Of a stretch of 47,365 nt of DNA, positions 8,293 through 16,636 are shown one piece after another. The notes beneath the pieces are model-generated. The model did not search any database. It was given only the letters and a program-made list of their open reading frames with translations, and was not told the origin of the DNA. The first letter of the stretch is position 1, and the number at the start of each line of letters is the position of its first letter. The stretch comes from Desulfosporosinus sp. Tol-M (GTDB lineage Bacteria; Bacillota; Desulfitobacteriia; Desulfitobacteriales; Desulfitobacteriaceae): contig JQID01000154.1 in NCBI GenBank assembly GCA_000770645.1, positions 1 through 47,365 on the forward strand, written 5' to 3'. The position numbers and the translations under genes were made by a program.

Positions 8293-9558
8293 GTGGGTAA
8301 CCTTCGAGTATTAGTAGTAGGCAGCGGAGGGCGTGAACATGCTCTGGCCTGGAAGTTGGCGCAAAGTCCGGAACTCCAGCGTCTCTATGTTGCGCCGGGG
8401 AATGCCGGGACTGTGTTGTGGAATGTAGACATTCCGGTACGGGATATTTCTGCGTTAGTAGGGTTTGCGCTCAAGGAGAAGATAGATTTAACAATCGTGG
8501 GACCGGAAGACCCGTTAAGTATGGGAATTGTGGATGCCTTTCAGGAGGTCGGCCTGCGGATTTTCGGACCGACTCAGGCTGCAGCCCGGCTGGAGGGGAG
8601 CAAATCCTTTGCCAAAACCATTATGGATAGTGCAGGTATCCCGACGGCGGCGTGGAAGATGTTTGAAGAGCCTGAGCAAGCGAAGGCATATGTCAGAGCT
8701 ATTGGAGCTCCCTGTGTTTTAAAAGCGGATGGCTTAGCCGCGGGTAAGGGTGTCATTGTCGCCATGGATTTGGAAACCGCTCTTCAGGCTGTTGATGAAA
8801 TTATGGAGGGTAGTTTTGGAACAGCGGGTAAGAAGCTGGTTATTGAAGAATACCTTGAAGGGCAGGAGGTAAGTTTGCTGTGCTTCTGTGACGGAGTAAC
8901 AGCTTATCCAATGGTTCCGGTTCAGGATCATAAGCCGGCCCTGGATGGTGACCGTGGACTGAACACCGGCGGAATGGGAACTTATAGTCCTCCTCCGATC
9001 TGGACAGCTGAGCTTGAAGCTAAGGTCATGCGTGACATTGTTTCCCCGACTTTACAGGTGATGCGCGAACGGGGAACTCCATTTCAAGGAGTGCTCTTCT
9101 TTGGGTTGATTCTCACCGGGAAGGGTCCGAAAATTCTGGAATATAATGTTCGGTTTGGCGACCCGGAGACGCAAGTGGTGATGAAACTACTTAAATCAGA
9201 TCTTTTGCCTATCCTTTGGGCGTGTACGGAGGGCCGTTTGGCGGAAGCCCGGCTGGAGTGGAAAGAGGGGGTCGCAGTTTGTGTGGTGATGGCGGCACCC
9301 GGTTATCCCTTAGCTTACACCAAGGGGATTCCGATTCACTTGCCGGAAAATTATCAGGACTCGGTTATTTTCCATGCCGGCACCGGTATCAGCGAGGGTC
9401 AACTTATCAGTAGCGGCGGCCGGGTGTTGGGGGTTACAGCCGAAGGTAAAACCCTTCAGCAAGCCAGGGAAAAAGCGTATGCTCTCGTGGAGCAAATCGA
9501 TTTTCCGAGGGCCCATTTCCGACGGGATATTGGGGCAAAAGGGCTTGAGCCTTCCTGA
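8293..9558 (+). CDS. purD: Phosphoribosylamine-glycine ligase PurD
   Basis: A 421-aa ATP-grasp GAR synthetase. It starts LRVLVVGSGGREHALAWKL, the N-domain nucleotide-like fold; the ATP-grasp part shows KADGLAAGKGV near residue 145 and EEYLEGQEVS near 185, and the C-part FGLILTGKGPKILEYNVRFG (near 275) is the metal-ligand region. GTG 8293 is preferred because GAGGTGAG precedes it; a TTG at 8272 in frame has no SD site. It joins phosphoribosylamine and glycine. It is the last gene of the operon. Confidence 0.93.
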   Translation: MGNLRVLVVGSGGREHALAWKLAQSPELQRLYVAPGNAGTVLWNVDIPVRDISALVGFALKEKIDLTIVGPEDPLSMGIVDAFQEVGLRIFGPTQAAARLEGSKSFAKTIMDSAGIPTAAWKMFEEPEQAKAYVRAIGAPCVLKADGLAAGKGVIVAMDLETALQAVDEIMEGSFGTAGKKLVIEEYLEGQEVSLLCFCDGVTAYPMVPVQDHKPALDGDRGLNTGGMGTYSPPPIWTAELEAKVMRDIVSPTLQVMRERGTPFQGVLFFGLILTGKGPKILEYNVRFGDPETQVVMKLLKSDLLPILWACTEGRLAEARLEWKEGVAVCVVMAAPGYPLAYTKGIPIHLPENYQDSVIFHAGTGISEGQLISSGGRVLGVTAEGKTLQQAREKAYALVEQIDFPRAHFRRDIGAKGLEPS

Positions 9559-9946
9559 GCCTTAAAGGATAATTTTTATGAACTTTGAAATTCTATTTAT
9601 GAGATTCATTCACTTATTTATAATTTCATGTAGTCGTTACCTCGGCCACTGTTTTTGTTCAGCCCATTATGTTATCGGATATTTTGGGATTAGTGATTAT
9701 GTTAGTGATTTAGTCACTGATTTGTTGAGGGAACGGCTATTTAATTTTTATCCGCTAGCTAACAGTTCTTATCTCCTTCTTCTTTAAGAGGGAGATAAGA
9801 ACTGTACAACTCCCGGATAACGATTTCTAACCGTCAGGTGGAGTAAAAACTCCATCATGACGCTAAGAACTCTGTTTATAGCCCGCGGCTTCGCTGCCGG
9901 AAGAAATCACAATATTTTTGTGCCTCAGAAAGGGATGGAGCGTTTT
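9559..9946 (+). other. Spacer between purD and trkA with two long hairpins
   Basis: This 388-nt stretch has no convincing gene; a 69-codon frame at 9578-9787 has a passable SD (AAAGGA) but resembles nothing and ends inside a hairpin. Two palindromes stand out. The first has 15 bp, 9762-9776 with 9791-9805. The second, 9832-9862, pairs CGTCA with TGACG outside and GTGGAG with CTCCAT inside. Neither is followed by a T tract on the plus strand. They may end pur transcription, stabilise mRNA, or be an intergenic repeat. Confidence 0.45.
9762..9805 (+). repeat. Perfect 15-bp inverted repeat
   Basis: ACAGTTCTTATCTCC at 9762-9776 is the exact reverse complement of 9791-9805, with a 14-nt loop. There is no T tract on either strand, so it is not a typical terminator. 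Confidence 0.6.
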
Positions 9947-11296
9947 ATGAAGGTCATTATAATCGGGGCAGGTAAAGTGGGCTTTAATATGGCCCAATTG
10001 TTATCGACTGAAGGTCACGATGTAACAGTAATTGAACAATCCCCTGAGCGGCAGCAAATATTGGAAAATGCACTTGATATTCAAGTGATTTCCGGCAGCG
10101 GGTCCTCTACGTCGGTATTATTATCATCCGGTGTTAAAAAAGCAGATATGCTGATTGCAGTTACCGAGTATGATGAACTTAATATGGTAGCGTGTCTGCT
10201 TGCCAAAAAATATGGGGCAAAAACAACTGTGGCAAGGGTTCGCAACCCTGAGTATCTTGAAGTTAAAGAATTCTCCCTTAAACAATTAATGGGCATTGAT
10301 CTTATAATTAATCCTGACCGGGTCACAGCGTGGGAAATTGCTGAAATTGCGAAGAATCCTGAAGCGCTTGGGGTTGATTATTATGCTGATGGGAAAGTTC
10401 AGCTTTTAGAGTTGGAATTGAAGGCGGACTCTCCATTATTGGGCAAGAAAATCAAGCAATTGGATATGTCTATTCCTTATAATATTGTATCCATTTTGCG
10501 TAAGCATGTCATATTAGTACCGAATGGCGATGACATCCTGAAGCTCGGAGATCATATTCATCTCATGGCCCGGACCAGCGATATGAAAGCCGTGGAGGTA
10601 CTCCTGGGATTTGATGCCCGCAAGGTGGAGCAGGTGACGATTCTGGGAGGAGGGCGGACAGGCTTCTATTTGGCTCAGATTCTGGAAACTAGTCAGCCTT
10701 TAATGAATATCAAAATCATTGAAAAGGACTTTGCCCGGGCCCAGAAAATCTCCCAAAAGCTGAAGCGTACTTTGGTTATTCATGGGGAGGGCAGTGATTA
10801 TCAATTGTTGGAGGAAGAAAACATCAAAGCCTCCGATCTTTTTGTCGCCTTAAGTGATGATGATAAAATAAACTTGCTATCTGCACTCATTGCCAGTAAT
10901 TTAGGCGTCAAGAAGACTGTTTGTCAGCTTAAGCGGACTGATATATTACCGTTAGCTGAACAAGTTGGTATTGATACCATAATCAGTCCCCGGTTACTTA
11001 CGGCCGGCGCCATTCTTAAATACATGCGGGTGGGTGATATCATTTCCGTAACTATATTTGGAGAAGATCGGGCCGAAATGTTGGAGCTAATAGCCCAACC
11101 CGGAGCAAACGTATTGAATAAACAACTGAAAGATATTAAATTACCGACCGGTTCAATGATTGGGGCAGCGCTGCGCGATGATAAAATTATTATTCCTGAT
11201 GGTACTTTTAAAATTGTTCCCTTTGATCGACTGATTGTATTTTCTTTACTCAAAAGTATCCACAAGATAGAGCACTTCTTTAAGAAGGGAAGTTAG
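9947..11296 (+). CDS. trkA: Trk-type potassium uptake regulator TrkA
   Basis: A 449-aa protein with two RCK units, as in classical TrkA. The first begins MKVIIIGAGKVGFNMAQLL (Rossmann GxGxxG) with an acidic strand end VIEQSPER; the second repeats this near residue 226 as VTILGGGRTGFYLAQIL. Each Rossmann half is followed by a TrkA_C-like segment. TrkA binds NAD(H) or ATP on the cytoplasmic side of TrkH and gates K+ uptake. The frame is open to 9857, but ATG 9947 follows GATGGAG at good spacing and gives the standard N-terminus. trkH follows. Confidence 0.92.
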   Translation: MKVIIIGAGKVGFNMAQLLSTEGHDVTVIEQSPERQQILENALDIQVISGSGSSTSVLLSSGVKKADMLIAVTEYDELNMVACLLAKKYGAKTTVARVRNPEYLEVKEFSLKQLMGIDLIINPDRVTAWEIAEIAKNPEALGVDYYADGKVQLLELELKADSPLLGKKIKQLDMSIPYNIVSILRKHVILVPNGDDILKLGDHIHLMARTSDMKAVEVLLGFDARKVEQVTILGGGRTGFYLAQILETSQPLMNIKIIEKDFARAQKISQKLKRTLVIHGEGSDYQLLEEENIKASDLFVALSDDDKINLLSALIASNLGVKKTVCQLKRTDILPLAEQVGIDTIISPRLLTAGAILKYMRVGDIISVTIFGEDRAEMLELIAQPGANVLNKQLKDIKLPTGSMIGAALRDDKIIIPDGTFKIVPFDRLIVFSLLKSIHKIEHFFKKGS

Positions 11297-11341
11297 AGAT
11301 TTATTAAGTCCGTAAGCGGTAGTCTCACTGCCACACCCGAT

Positions 11342-11400
11342 CTTTTTTAAGAAGGTCAGAGATTGACCAGGTCGGCGACGAGTTGCACAACTCCTATTAT
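11342..11400 (+). repeat. Degenerate duplicate of the trkH ribosome-binding and start region
   Basis: The stretch CTTTTTTAAGAAGG, then GATTGACCAGGTCGGC, then ATTATTGGGAAC closely parallels the real trkH start region (TTCTTAAAGAAGG, AATTGATCAGGTCAGC, GTTATTCTGGGGAAT). Translated from TTG 11363 it would begin MTRSA, as TrkH begins MIRSA, but the frame does not join trkH. A third, weaker copy of the AAGAAGGGAAG word covers the end of trkA (11281-11293). This looks like an old local duplication. Confidence 0.5.
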
Positions 11401-11432
11401 TGGGAACTTCTTAAAGAAGGGAAGTAAGGGAA

Positions 11433-12884
11433 TTGATCAGGTCAGCAGTTATTCTGGGGAATCTGGGCCGCATTATTCTCATAATTGGCATTGCTATGCT
11501 AAGTTGTTTGGGCTGGTCCATTGCTTATTATGAAGATGTAACAATACCCATTTTGCAAGCGGCTATTCTAACGATAATATGCGGGTTGCTTTTAAGTCGT
11601 GCTTTTTACAAACCGGGTAAAATTAACCTTAGAGAAGGCTTTGCTTTAGTAAGTCTGGGGTGGGCAATTGTCTCGATCTTTGGTACCCTGCCTTATCTAT
11701 TCTCCGGCTATCTCCCTTCATTTGCAGATGCCTTGTTTGAATCCGTTTCCGGCTTCACTACCACCGGTGCCAGTGTAGTCAGCGACGTCGAAGCATGGCC
11801 CCGGGGTTTATTGTTCTGGCGCAGCCTTACTCATTGGCTTGGCGGTATGGGGATTATCGTTCTTCTCGTTGCCGTCATGGCTAACCTGGGTTCACAGGCC
11901 AAGCAATTATTTAAAGCTGAAGGGCCCGGTCCCATTACTGAAAATATCAGTCCCCGCATTCGCGAAACTGCCAGAAGGCTGTGGATTATATATCTTCTCC
12001 TCAGTATTGCTTGTACCCTATTACTTTATTTTTTCGGGATGGATTTTTTTGATGCACTTTGCCATTCGTTTGCAACCATGGCAACCGGCGGCTTCTCCAC
12101 GAAGAATTCCAGCATGGCGTTCTATCCCAGCCCTTTTATCCAATGGACGCTAATTCTATTTATGTTCATCGCCGGAGCCAACTTTGCACTCCACTACTTT
12201 GCTTTCAAGAAACGAAGCCTATTGACATACCTAAGAAACTCCGAATTCAGACTCTATACAATCATTATCGTTGCGGCGAGTCTATTGGTTTTCTTAAGGA
12301 TCCTATTTTTAAATTCGGGTACGGGTTGGGAGGCTGGTCTTAGGATAGCTTTTTTTCAAATAGTCTCCATCGTTACTACCACCGGTTATGTCTCTGTCGA
12401 TTATAATCAATGGTCGGCATTTGGCTTAGCAATTATACTTCTAATGATGTTTGTAGGCGGATGTTCCGGATCGACCGGAGGAGGCATTAAGCCGGGAAGG
12501 TATCTTATAATTTTACTGCGCATCAAAATAGAATTAAAAAAGATGGTTCATCCCAAAGCTATTTTACCGCTAAGATTTGGCGAACACCTTATCAAAGATG
12601 ACTTGCTCATCAACGTTTTACAGTTTTTCTTTCTTTATATTCTGATTATGGCTTTGGGTATGCTATCGCTCACAGCAATGGGCATTGATGTCTTGAGCAG
12701 CTTGTCGGCCTCCGCAACTTGTCTGGGAAATATCGGACCGGGAGTTAATCTGGTGGGTCCGACCCAAAACTTTGGCTTTATGCCGGATAGTGGGAAATAC
12801 GTCTTAAGTATCTTGATGCTGATTGGAAGGTTGGAAATATACCCTATATTGGTACTATTCCTGCCGGCATTTTGGAAGGATTAG
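11433..12884 (+). CDS. trkH: Trk-type potassium transporter TrkH
   Basis: A 483-aa integral membrane protein with about ten hydrophobic segments. Four pore-loop motifs of the SKT superfamily are visible, each with the filter glycine: SGFTTTGASV (near residue 106), ATMATGGFST (near 215), VTTTGYVS (near 313) and CLGNIGPG (near 432). The GGCSGSTGGGIKPGR stretch near 345 is the usual intramembrane loop. It forms the K+ channel-like uptake pore gated by TrkA. The start is TTG 11433 with GAAGGGAAG upstream. It is cotranscribed with trkA. Confidence 0.93.
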   Translation: MIRSAVILGNLGRIILIIGIAMLSCLGWSIAYYEDVTIPILQAAILTIICGLLLSRAFYKPGKINLREGFALVSLGWAIVSIFGTLPYLFSGYLPSFADALFESVSGFTTTGASVVSDVEAWPRGLLFWRSLTHWLGGMGIIVLLVAVMANLGSQAKQLFKAEGPGPITENISPRIRETARRLWIIYLLLSIACTLLLYFFGMDFFDALCHSFATMATGGFSTKNSSMAFYPSPFIQWTLILFMFIAGANFALHYFAFKKRSLLTYLRNSEFRLYTIIIVAASLLVFLRILFLNSGTGWEAGLRIAFFQIVSIVTTTGYVSVDYNQWSAFGLAIILLMMFVGGCSGSTGGGIKPGRYLIILLRIKIELKKMVHPKAILPLRFGEHLIKDDLLINVLQFFFLYILIMALGMLSLTAMGIDVLSSLSASATCLGNIGPGVNLVGPTQNFGFMPDSGKYVLSILMLIGRLEIYPILVLFLPAFWKD

Positions 12885-12960
12885 TAACATATAATAATGT
12901 CTCATACAAGGATCATTAATAATTTTCACATATGGCCATTGCTACTTATTCACACCCTTT

Positions 12961-13001
12961 GAGAAATAAAAGCAAGCGGCTAATATTCTTGGCCGCTTGC
13001 T
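12961..13001 (-). terminator. Terminator for the minus-strand 42-aa gene
   Basis: AGCAAGCGGC (12971-12980) pairs with GCCGCTTGCT (12992-13001) around an 11-nt loop. Read on the minus strand, TTTATTTCTC follows the stem, so it best serves the small gene at 13099-13227. It may also end trkH transcription, though the plus-strand tail is poor. Confidence 0.6.
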
Positions 13002-13098
13002 AACGAGAAAAACAGTCTTTATTTTGAATATCACGCTCCGCTAAAGTCAGACAAGGTTATCCGTAATATAGTCAAGCATCTTTCGAAAATTCTTCTTC

Positions 13099-13227
13099 TT
13101 ACCAGCGGCTTCTTTTTTCCCAAGCCTTACCCAACAGTGTTACCCCGGTTATAATGGCGGCATGGAATGCAATCCACCCGGGTTGAAGGAAACTTAAGGG
13201 TCCTGGATCGATCTTTTTAAATCTCAT
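13099..13227 (-). CDS. Small predicted membrane-associated protein, 42 aa, function unknown
   Basis: A minus-strand frame of 42 codons with an excellent start: ATG preceded by AAAGGAGATTTTACT. The product begins MRFKKIDPGPLSF, has one hydrophobic stretch GWIAFHAAIITGVTLLGKAW (residues 19-38), and ends with EKRSRW. The pattern of charged head, single membrane helix and basic tail suggests a small single-pass protein. It has its own terminator and lies divergent from the Mn-catalase gene, about 170 nt away. I do not recognise a family. Confidence 0.7.
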   Translation of the reverse strand: MRFKKIDPGPLSFLQPGWIAFHAAIITGVTLLGKAWEKRSRW

Positions 13228-13397
13228 AGTAAAATCTCCTTTGTGAACTATATTTTTGGCTCATAATTAGTTTTTGTAGTAAATCCTTAGAAATACCTGT
13301 AAAATGTTGTCTATGAAAAAAATTATTTACTTTGTACCCGTTGCGATTCTTCCCCATATGATATAGGTAGGGTGCTCTATCATAAGGGGGGATAAAA

Positions 13398-13952
13398 GTG
13401 TTTAATTTTCGCAAGCAAATTTTCTATCCGATCCATGTTGAACGCCAAGACCTAACGTTCGCAAAAGTGTTACTCGAACATTATGCCGGAAGAAACAGCG
13501 AATTATCATCGTCCATACAGTACATAAATCATCGTTCCAATATCTCAAACCGTTATACTCGAGAACTACTAGGGTTATTTGCCGCAGAAGAATTGGGGCA
13601 TATGGAAATAATTGCAGCAGCAATCAAAAAATTAGGAGGCCCCTCGCTGACATGCGTTAATTCTCAGGGCGCTCCATGGGTGATTAACTATATTGATCAA
13701 AGCGTTAACTGCAGCACCGTTCTGCAGGCGGATGTGCAGGCAGAAACTCGGGCAAGCCGTCTGTATCAGCAGCATTTGGGGCTGACAAGTGACCCAAACA
13801 TGAAGCGGATGATCAATTTTCTTATCGGTAGGGAGGAGGTACATAAACGATTGCTGCAAAAAGCCCAAATACTAATCCGCGATACCGGCTCGACAGAGGA
13901 TTTCAACGAGTTGATCTACGATTATAAAATGAGTTTGCAGGTCTTGGAATAA
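13398..13952 (+). CDS. Manganese catalase family protein (CotJC-like)
   Basis: A 184-aa ferritin-fold protein. The N-terminal QIFYPIHVERQDLTFAKVLLEHYAG parallels the start of CotJC, the spore-coat member of the Mn-catalase family, and LFAAEELGHMEI (residues 56-67) holds the Glu and His ligands of the dimanganese centre. A second Glu/His set is visible in QAETRASRLYQQHL and REEVHKRLLQKA near 137. Length fits CotJC (about 190 aa) rather than full Mn-catalases (about 270-300 aa). A likely role is peroxide removal in the spore coat or cytoplasm, by inference. GTG start with AAGGGGGG upstream. Convergent with znuB. Confidence 0.8.
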   Translation: MFNFRKQIFYPIHVERQDLTFAKVLLEHYAGRNSELSSSIQYINHRSNISNRYTRELLGLFAAEELGHMEIIAAAIKKLGGPSLTCVNSQGAPWVINYIDQSVNCSTVLQADVQAETRASRLYQQHLGLTSDPNMKRMINFLIGREEVHKRLLQKAQILIRDTGSTEDFNELIYDYKMSLQVLE

Positions 13953-13980
13953 GGCGTTCAATGAAGAATCCGTGTTGGTT

Positions 13981-14820
13981 TCAGCTCAGTCGTAACTTCC
14001 CAATAAAAGTTATTACAAAAAATGCTGAGGAGATCAGCACTATCGTTGCCCCGGTAGCTGTTCCCCAAAAATAAGATAAGATTAGCCCGGATACTCCGGA
14101 GAGAAGAGCAATCAAGACAGAGTATACGTGGTATTGCCGCATGTTTTTTGCAATATTTCGCGAAGAAGCAGCCGGCAAAATCAGGAGGGAGCTAATGATG
14201 AGTATGCCGACCCATTGAATAGAAATTGTCACGATAACCGCCATAAGCATGCTAAATAAATACTCATAAAGTCGAACATTAATCCCTCGGCTACGTGCTA
14301 AAGAAGGGTTCATACTGGCCAGAAGAATTCGATTAAAAATAACGATCCAGAAAGCAATCACCAGTACAAAGACAATGCTTAGTGTTAATAAATCTGTTTG
14401 ATTAATACTTAACAAATCACCAATAAGATAAACCGAGTATTTGCTGAATCCGCCGTTGCGAGAAAGTATGACTATGCCAAGTGCTACCGCCGTAGAAGAA
14501 AATACCCCAATTATTGTATCGGTAGAAGCCGTATTTGCTTCTTTGACAACTAGAATGGCAATTGTAATCAACACTGAAAAGAAGAGCATAGACCAAATAG
14601 GATTTTTAATGCCCAATATAACTCCAATGGCAATCCCTGTTAGGGCGGAATGCCCCAACGAATCAGAAAAGAAGGCCATTTTGTTATTAACAATCATTGT
14701 ACCAAGCAATCCGAAAATGGGGGTTACCAATAAAACCCCCAGGAGCGCATTCCTCATAAACTCATGCTGTACCCAACCGAAAGGCAGCAATAAGTCCATC
14801 AGACTATACCAAAAATGCAT
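13981..14820 (-). CDS. znuB: Zinc/manganese ABC transporter permease ZnuB
   Basis: A 279-aa membrane permease of the ABC-3 family, about eight hydrophobic helices. Typical stretches are MRNALLGVLLVTPIFGLLGTM near residue 21, LGHSALTGIAIG near 54 and SLLILPAASSRNIAKN near 215. It forms the inner-membrane channel of a metal importer. It is last in the znuA-znuC-znuB operon, its start overlapping the end of znuC by 17 nt, with AGGATAGGGTGG as SD. Zn2+ rather than Mn2+ is inferred from the Zur-like neighbour and the solute-binding protein. Confidence 0.88.
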   Translation of the reverse strand: MHFWYSLMDLLLPFGWVQHEFMRNALLGVLLVTPIFGLLGTMIVNNKMAFFSDSLGHSALTGIAIGVILGIKNPIWSMLFFSVLITIAILVVKEANTASTDTIIGVFSSTAVALGIVILSRNGGFSKYSVYLIGDLLSINQTDLLTLSIVFVLVIAFWIVIFNRILLASMNPSLARSRGINVRLYEYLFSMLMAVIVTISIQWVGILIISSLLILPAASSRNIAKNMRQYHVYSVLIALLSGVSGLILSYFWGTATGATIVLISSAFFVITFIGKLRLS

Positions 14821-15643
14821 TATCCACCCTATCCTTCTCGTTTCTAAGATAACGATTCGACCAATCTAAACCAAATGCCTGGATTACTTTTTCATTACTG
14901 AATACTTCCTGGGGAGGTCCGCCGCATTCAATCGTCTTATTATTGACAAAGGCTACACTATCAGCATACTCCCCTACTAAATTCAAGTCATGAGAAACCA
15001 GGATTATGGATAAGTCGTAGTTATTCCGAAGAATAGAAACTGTTTTATAAAAAAACTCTAAACCTCTCTGGTCAATACCTGATACGGGTTCATCCAGAAG
15101 TAAGAGGTGAGGAATTGGATCAAGGGCGAGGGCGAGTAAAACTCTTTGTAACTCCCCTCCGGATAAGGCGCCTAAGCGTTTATTGATTAAGTGGTCCGCC
15201 TGAGTGCGGGCTAGAGTTTCTCGAACATGTTGACGTATTTTTTTAGGATAAGTAAACCAGATAGGTATCTTAGTGTGGGCAGCTGCAAATATGTCAAGGA
15301 CACTTGTTGGGGAACTTGAATCGAGCTCAAGCCTTTGTGGGACATAACCCATAGACGGTTTTGTTGTTCCTTCGTTCTTGGCATCAAGAAATTGAAGTTC
15401 TCCAGTATGGGGGATCTCACCTAAGATTGCCTTAAGAAGCGTGCTTTTTCCGGCACCGTTAGGACCGATAATCGCCGTCAAATCTCCACAGTGAATGTGG
15501 AGATTGACGTTTCGTAATATTTCTGTACCGCCACGTGAAACTCCAAAGTTGGTAATTTTGGTACAACAAAGTCCAGACTGACAGGATGTCCCTTGTCGAC
15601 TATGATTACATTTCGGTTGTATCATGTTCAAGTTCATGTTCAT
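14804..15643 (-). CDS. znuC: Zinc ABC transporter ATPase ZnuC with Cys-rich N-terminus
   Basis: A 279-aa ABC ATPase: Walker A GPNGAGKST at residues 60-68, ABC signature LSGGELQRV near 165, Walker B LLLLDEP near 188 and the switch His in VSHDL. It powers metal import with ZnuA and ZnuB. Unusually, about 30 residues precede the ABC domain and hold Cys12, His14, Cys21, Cys26 and Cys27, a plausible metal-binding tail. The ATG overlaps the znuA stop (ATGA). Confidence 0.88.
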   Translation of the reverse strand: MNMNLNMIQPKCNHSRQGTSCQSGLCCTKITNFGVSRGGTEILRNVNLHIHCGDLTAIIGPNGAGKSTLLKAILGEIPHTGELQFLDAKNEGTTKPSMGYVPQRLELDSSSPTSVLDIFAAAHTKIPIWFTYPKKIRQHVRETLARTQADHLINKRLGALSGGELQRVLLALALDPIPHLLLLDEPVSGIDQRGLEFFYKTVSILRNNYDLSIILVSHDLNLVGEYADSVAFVNNKTIECGGPPQEVFSNEKVIQAFGLDWSNRYLRNEKDRVDNAFLV

Positions 15644-16560
15644 TTCAGCGCCTCTTGTAATGTTCTAAGATTGAGGTCCATAATATTGAGATAGGCATCT
15701 GCTTCCATAGGTCCCATTACAACGGGGTCAAGCGTATAAACCTTAGCACTGGTCTCTCTTGCAATTGTCTCAGCCGCTTTAGTTGAATATTGTGGTTCTG
15801 CGAAAAGAGCTTTGACCTTCAGACTTTTTACCTTGTCTATTGTCTCAGCCAATTCTTTGGCACTGGGTTCTGAACCCGGTTCACGTTCAATTACCCCGGC
15901 TATGTTGAAGTTGAATTCTTTCGCGAAATAGGGAAATGCTTCATGGAAGGTCACGATATCACGGCTTTTTATGCCGTTCAAGGCCAGATGCATTTTAGCT
16001 CTTTGTGCTTCTAACTTTTTGATATACATATTGGTGTTTTCTTGATATTTTGTGGCATTATTGGGGTCTAATAAAGCAAGTTGATCTCCGATATTCTGCA
16101 CCTGCCTGATAGCATTAGAGATACTTACCCAGACATGAGGATTATCGCCTTCATTCCCATCTCCTTTAATTAGTTCGATTCCTTTACTGGCCTCAACTAT
16201 TTTTAAATTCGGCATTTGGTTCGTAATCTTAGCCATGAAGGATTCCATGCCTGCTCCATTGGTGATGAGGATTTTTGCTTCCTCAAGATTTTTCATGTCA
16301 TCAGGAGTTACTGCATAATCATGAAGGCATCCTGCCGTGGGCTTAGTCATATCAATCACGTTGACATTAGGGATGTCCTTGGCAACGTTCAAAGTAAATA
16401 TATACATTGGATAGAATGAAGCAGCGATTGTCATCGTTTTTGAACTTGAGTTATGAGTTGGACTGATTGTAACCTGGGATTCGTTATTAGTACTGCACCC
16501 GCTTACCACCAATAAGCCTAATAGCACCAGGCAAAGAAGTTTAACTGACTTTGAATTCAA
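15640..16560 (-). CDS. znuA: Zinc ABC transporter substrate-binding lipoprotein ZnuA
   Basis: A cluster A-I metal-binding lipoprotein, 306 aa from TTG 16560. A short signal peptide leads to the lipobox LVVSGC with Cys22, so the mature protein is anchored to the outside of the membrane. Metal-ligand regions are visible in CLHDYAVTPDD (near residue 100), NPHVWVS (near 150) and FHEAFPYF (near 210), ending with LDPVVMG. The frame is open to TTG 16593, but GGGGGGAAGG lies just ahead of TTG 16560. First gene of the operon, divergent from a Fur-family gene. No long His-rich loop is seen. Confidence 0.88.
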   Translation of the reverse strand: MNSKSVKLLCLVLLGLLVVSGCSTNNESQVTISPTHNSSSKTMTIAASFYPMYIFTLNVAKDIPNVNVIDMTKPTAGCLHDYAVTPDDMKNLEEAKILITNGAGMESFMAKITNQMPNLKIVEASKGIELIKGDGNEGDNPHVWVSISNAIRQVQNIGDQLALLDPNNATKYQENTNMYIKKLEAQRAKMHLALNGIKSRDIVTFHEAFPYFAKEFNFNIAGVIEREPGSEPSAKELAETIDKVKSLKVKALFAEPQYSTKAAETIARETSAKVYTLDPVVMGPMEADAYLNIMDLNLRTLQEALK

Positions 16561-16636
16561 AAAACTACCTTCCCCCCATTTAAAAATTTGCAAACGCCAT
16601 GCATTTGCATTACAATCAGATTATATTCTATTCTTT

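Noticed and set aside
9578..9787. 69-codon frame after purD with an AAAGGA before its ATG
   Set aside because: Low-complexity hydrophobic/aromatic product without family, ending inside a long hairpin; not supported as a gene.
9559..9946. Possible c-di-AMP (ydaO) riboswitch before trkA
   Set aside because: Conserved ydaO core elements are not visible; only simple hairpins are present.
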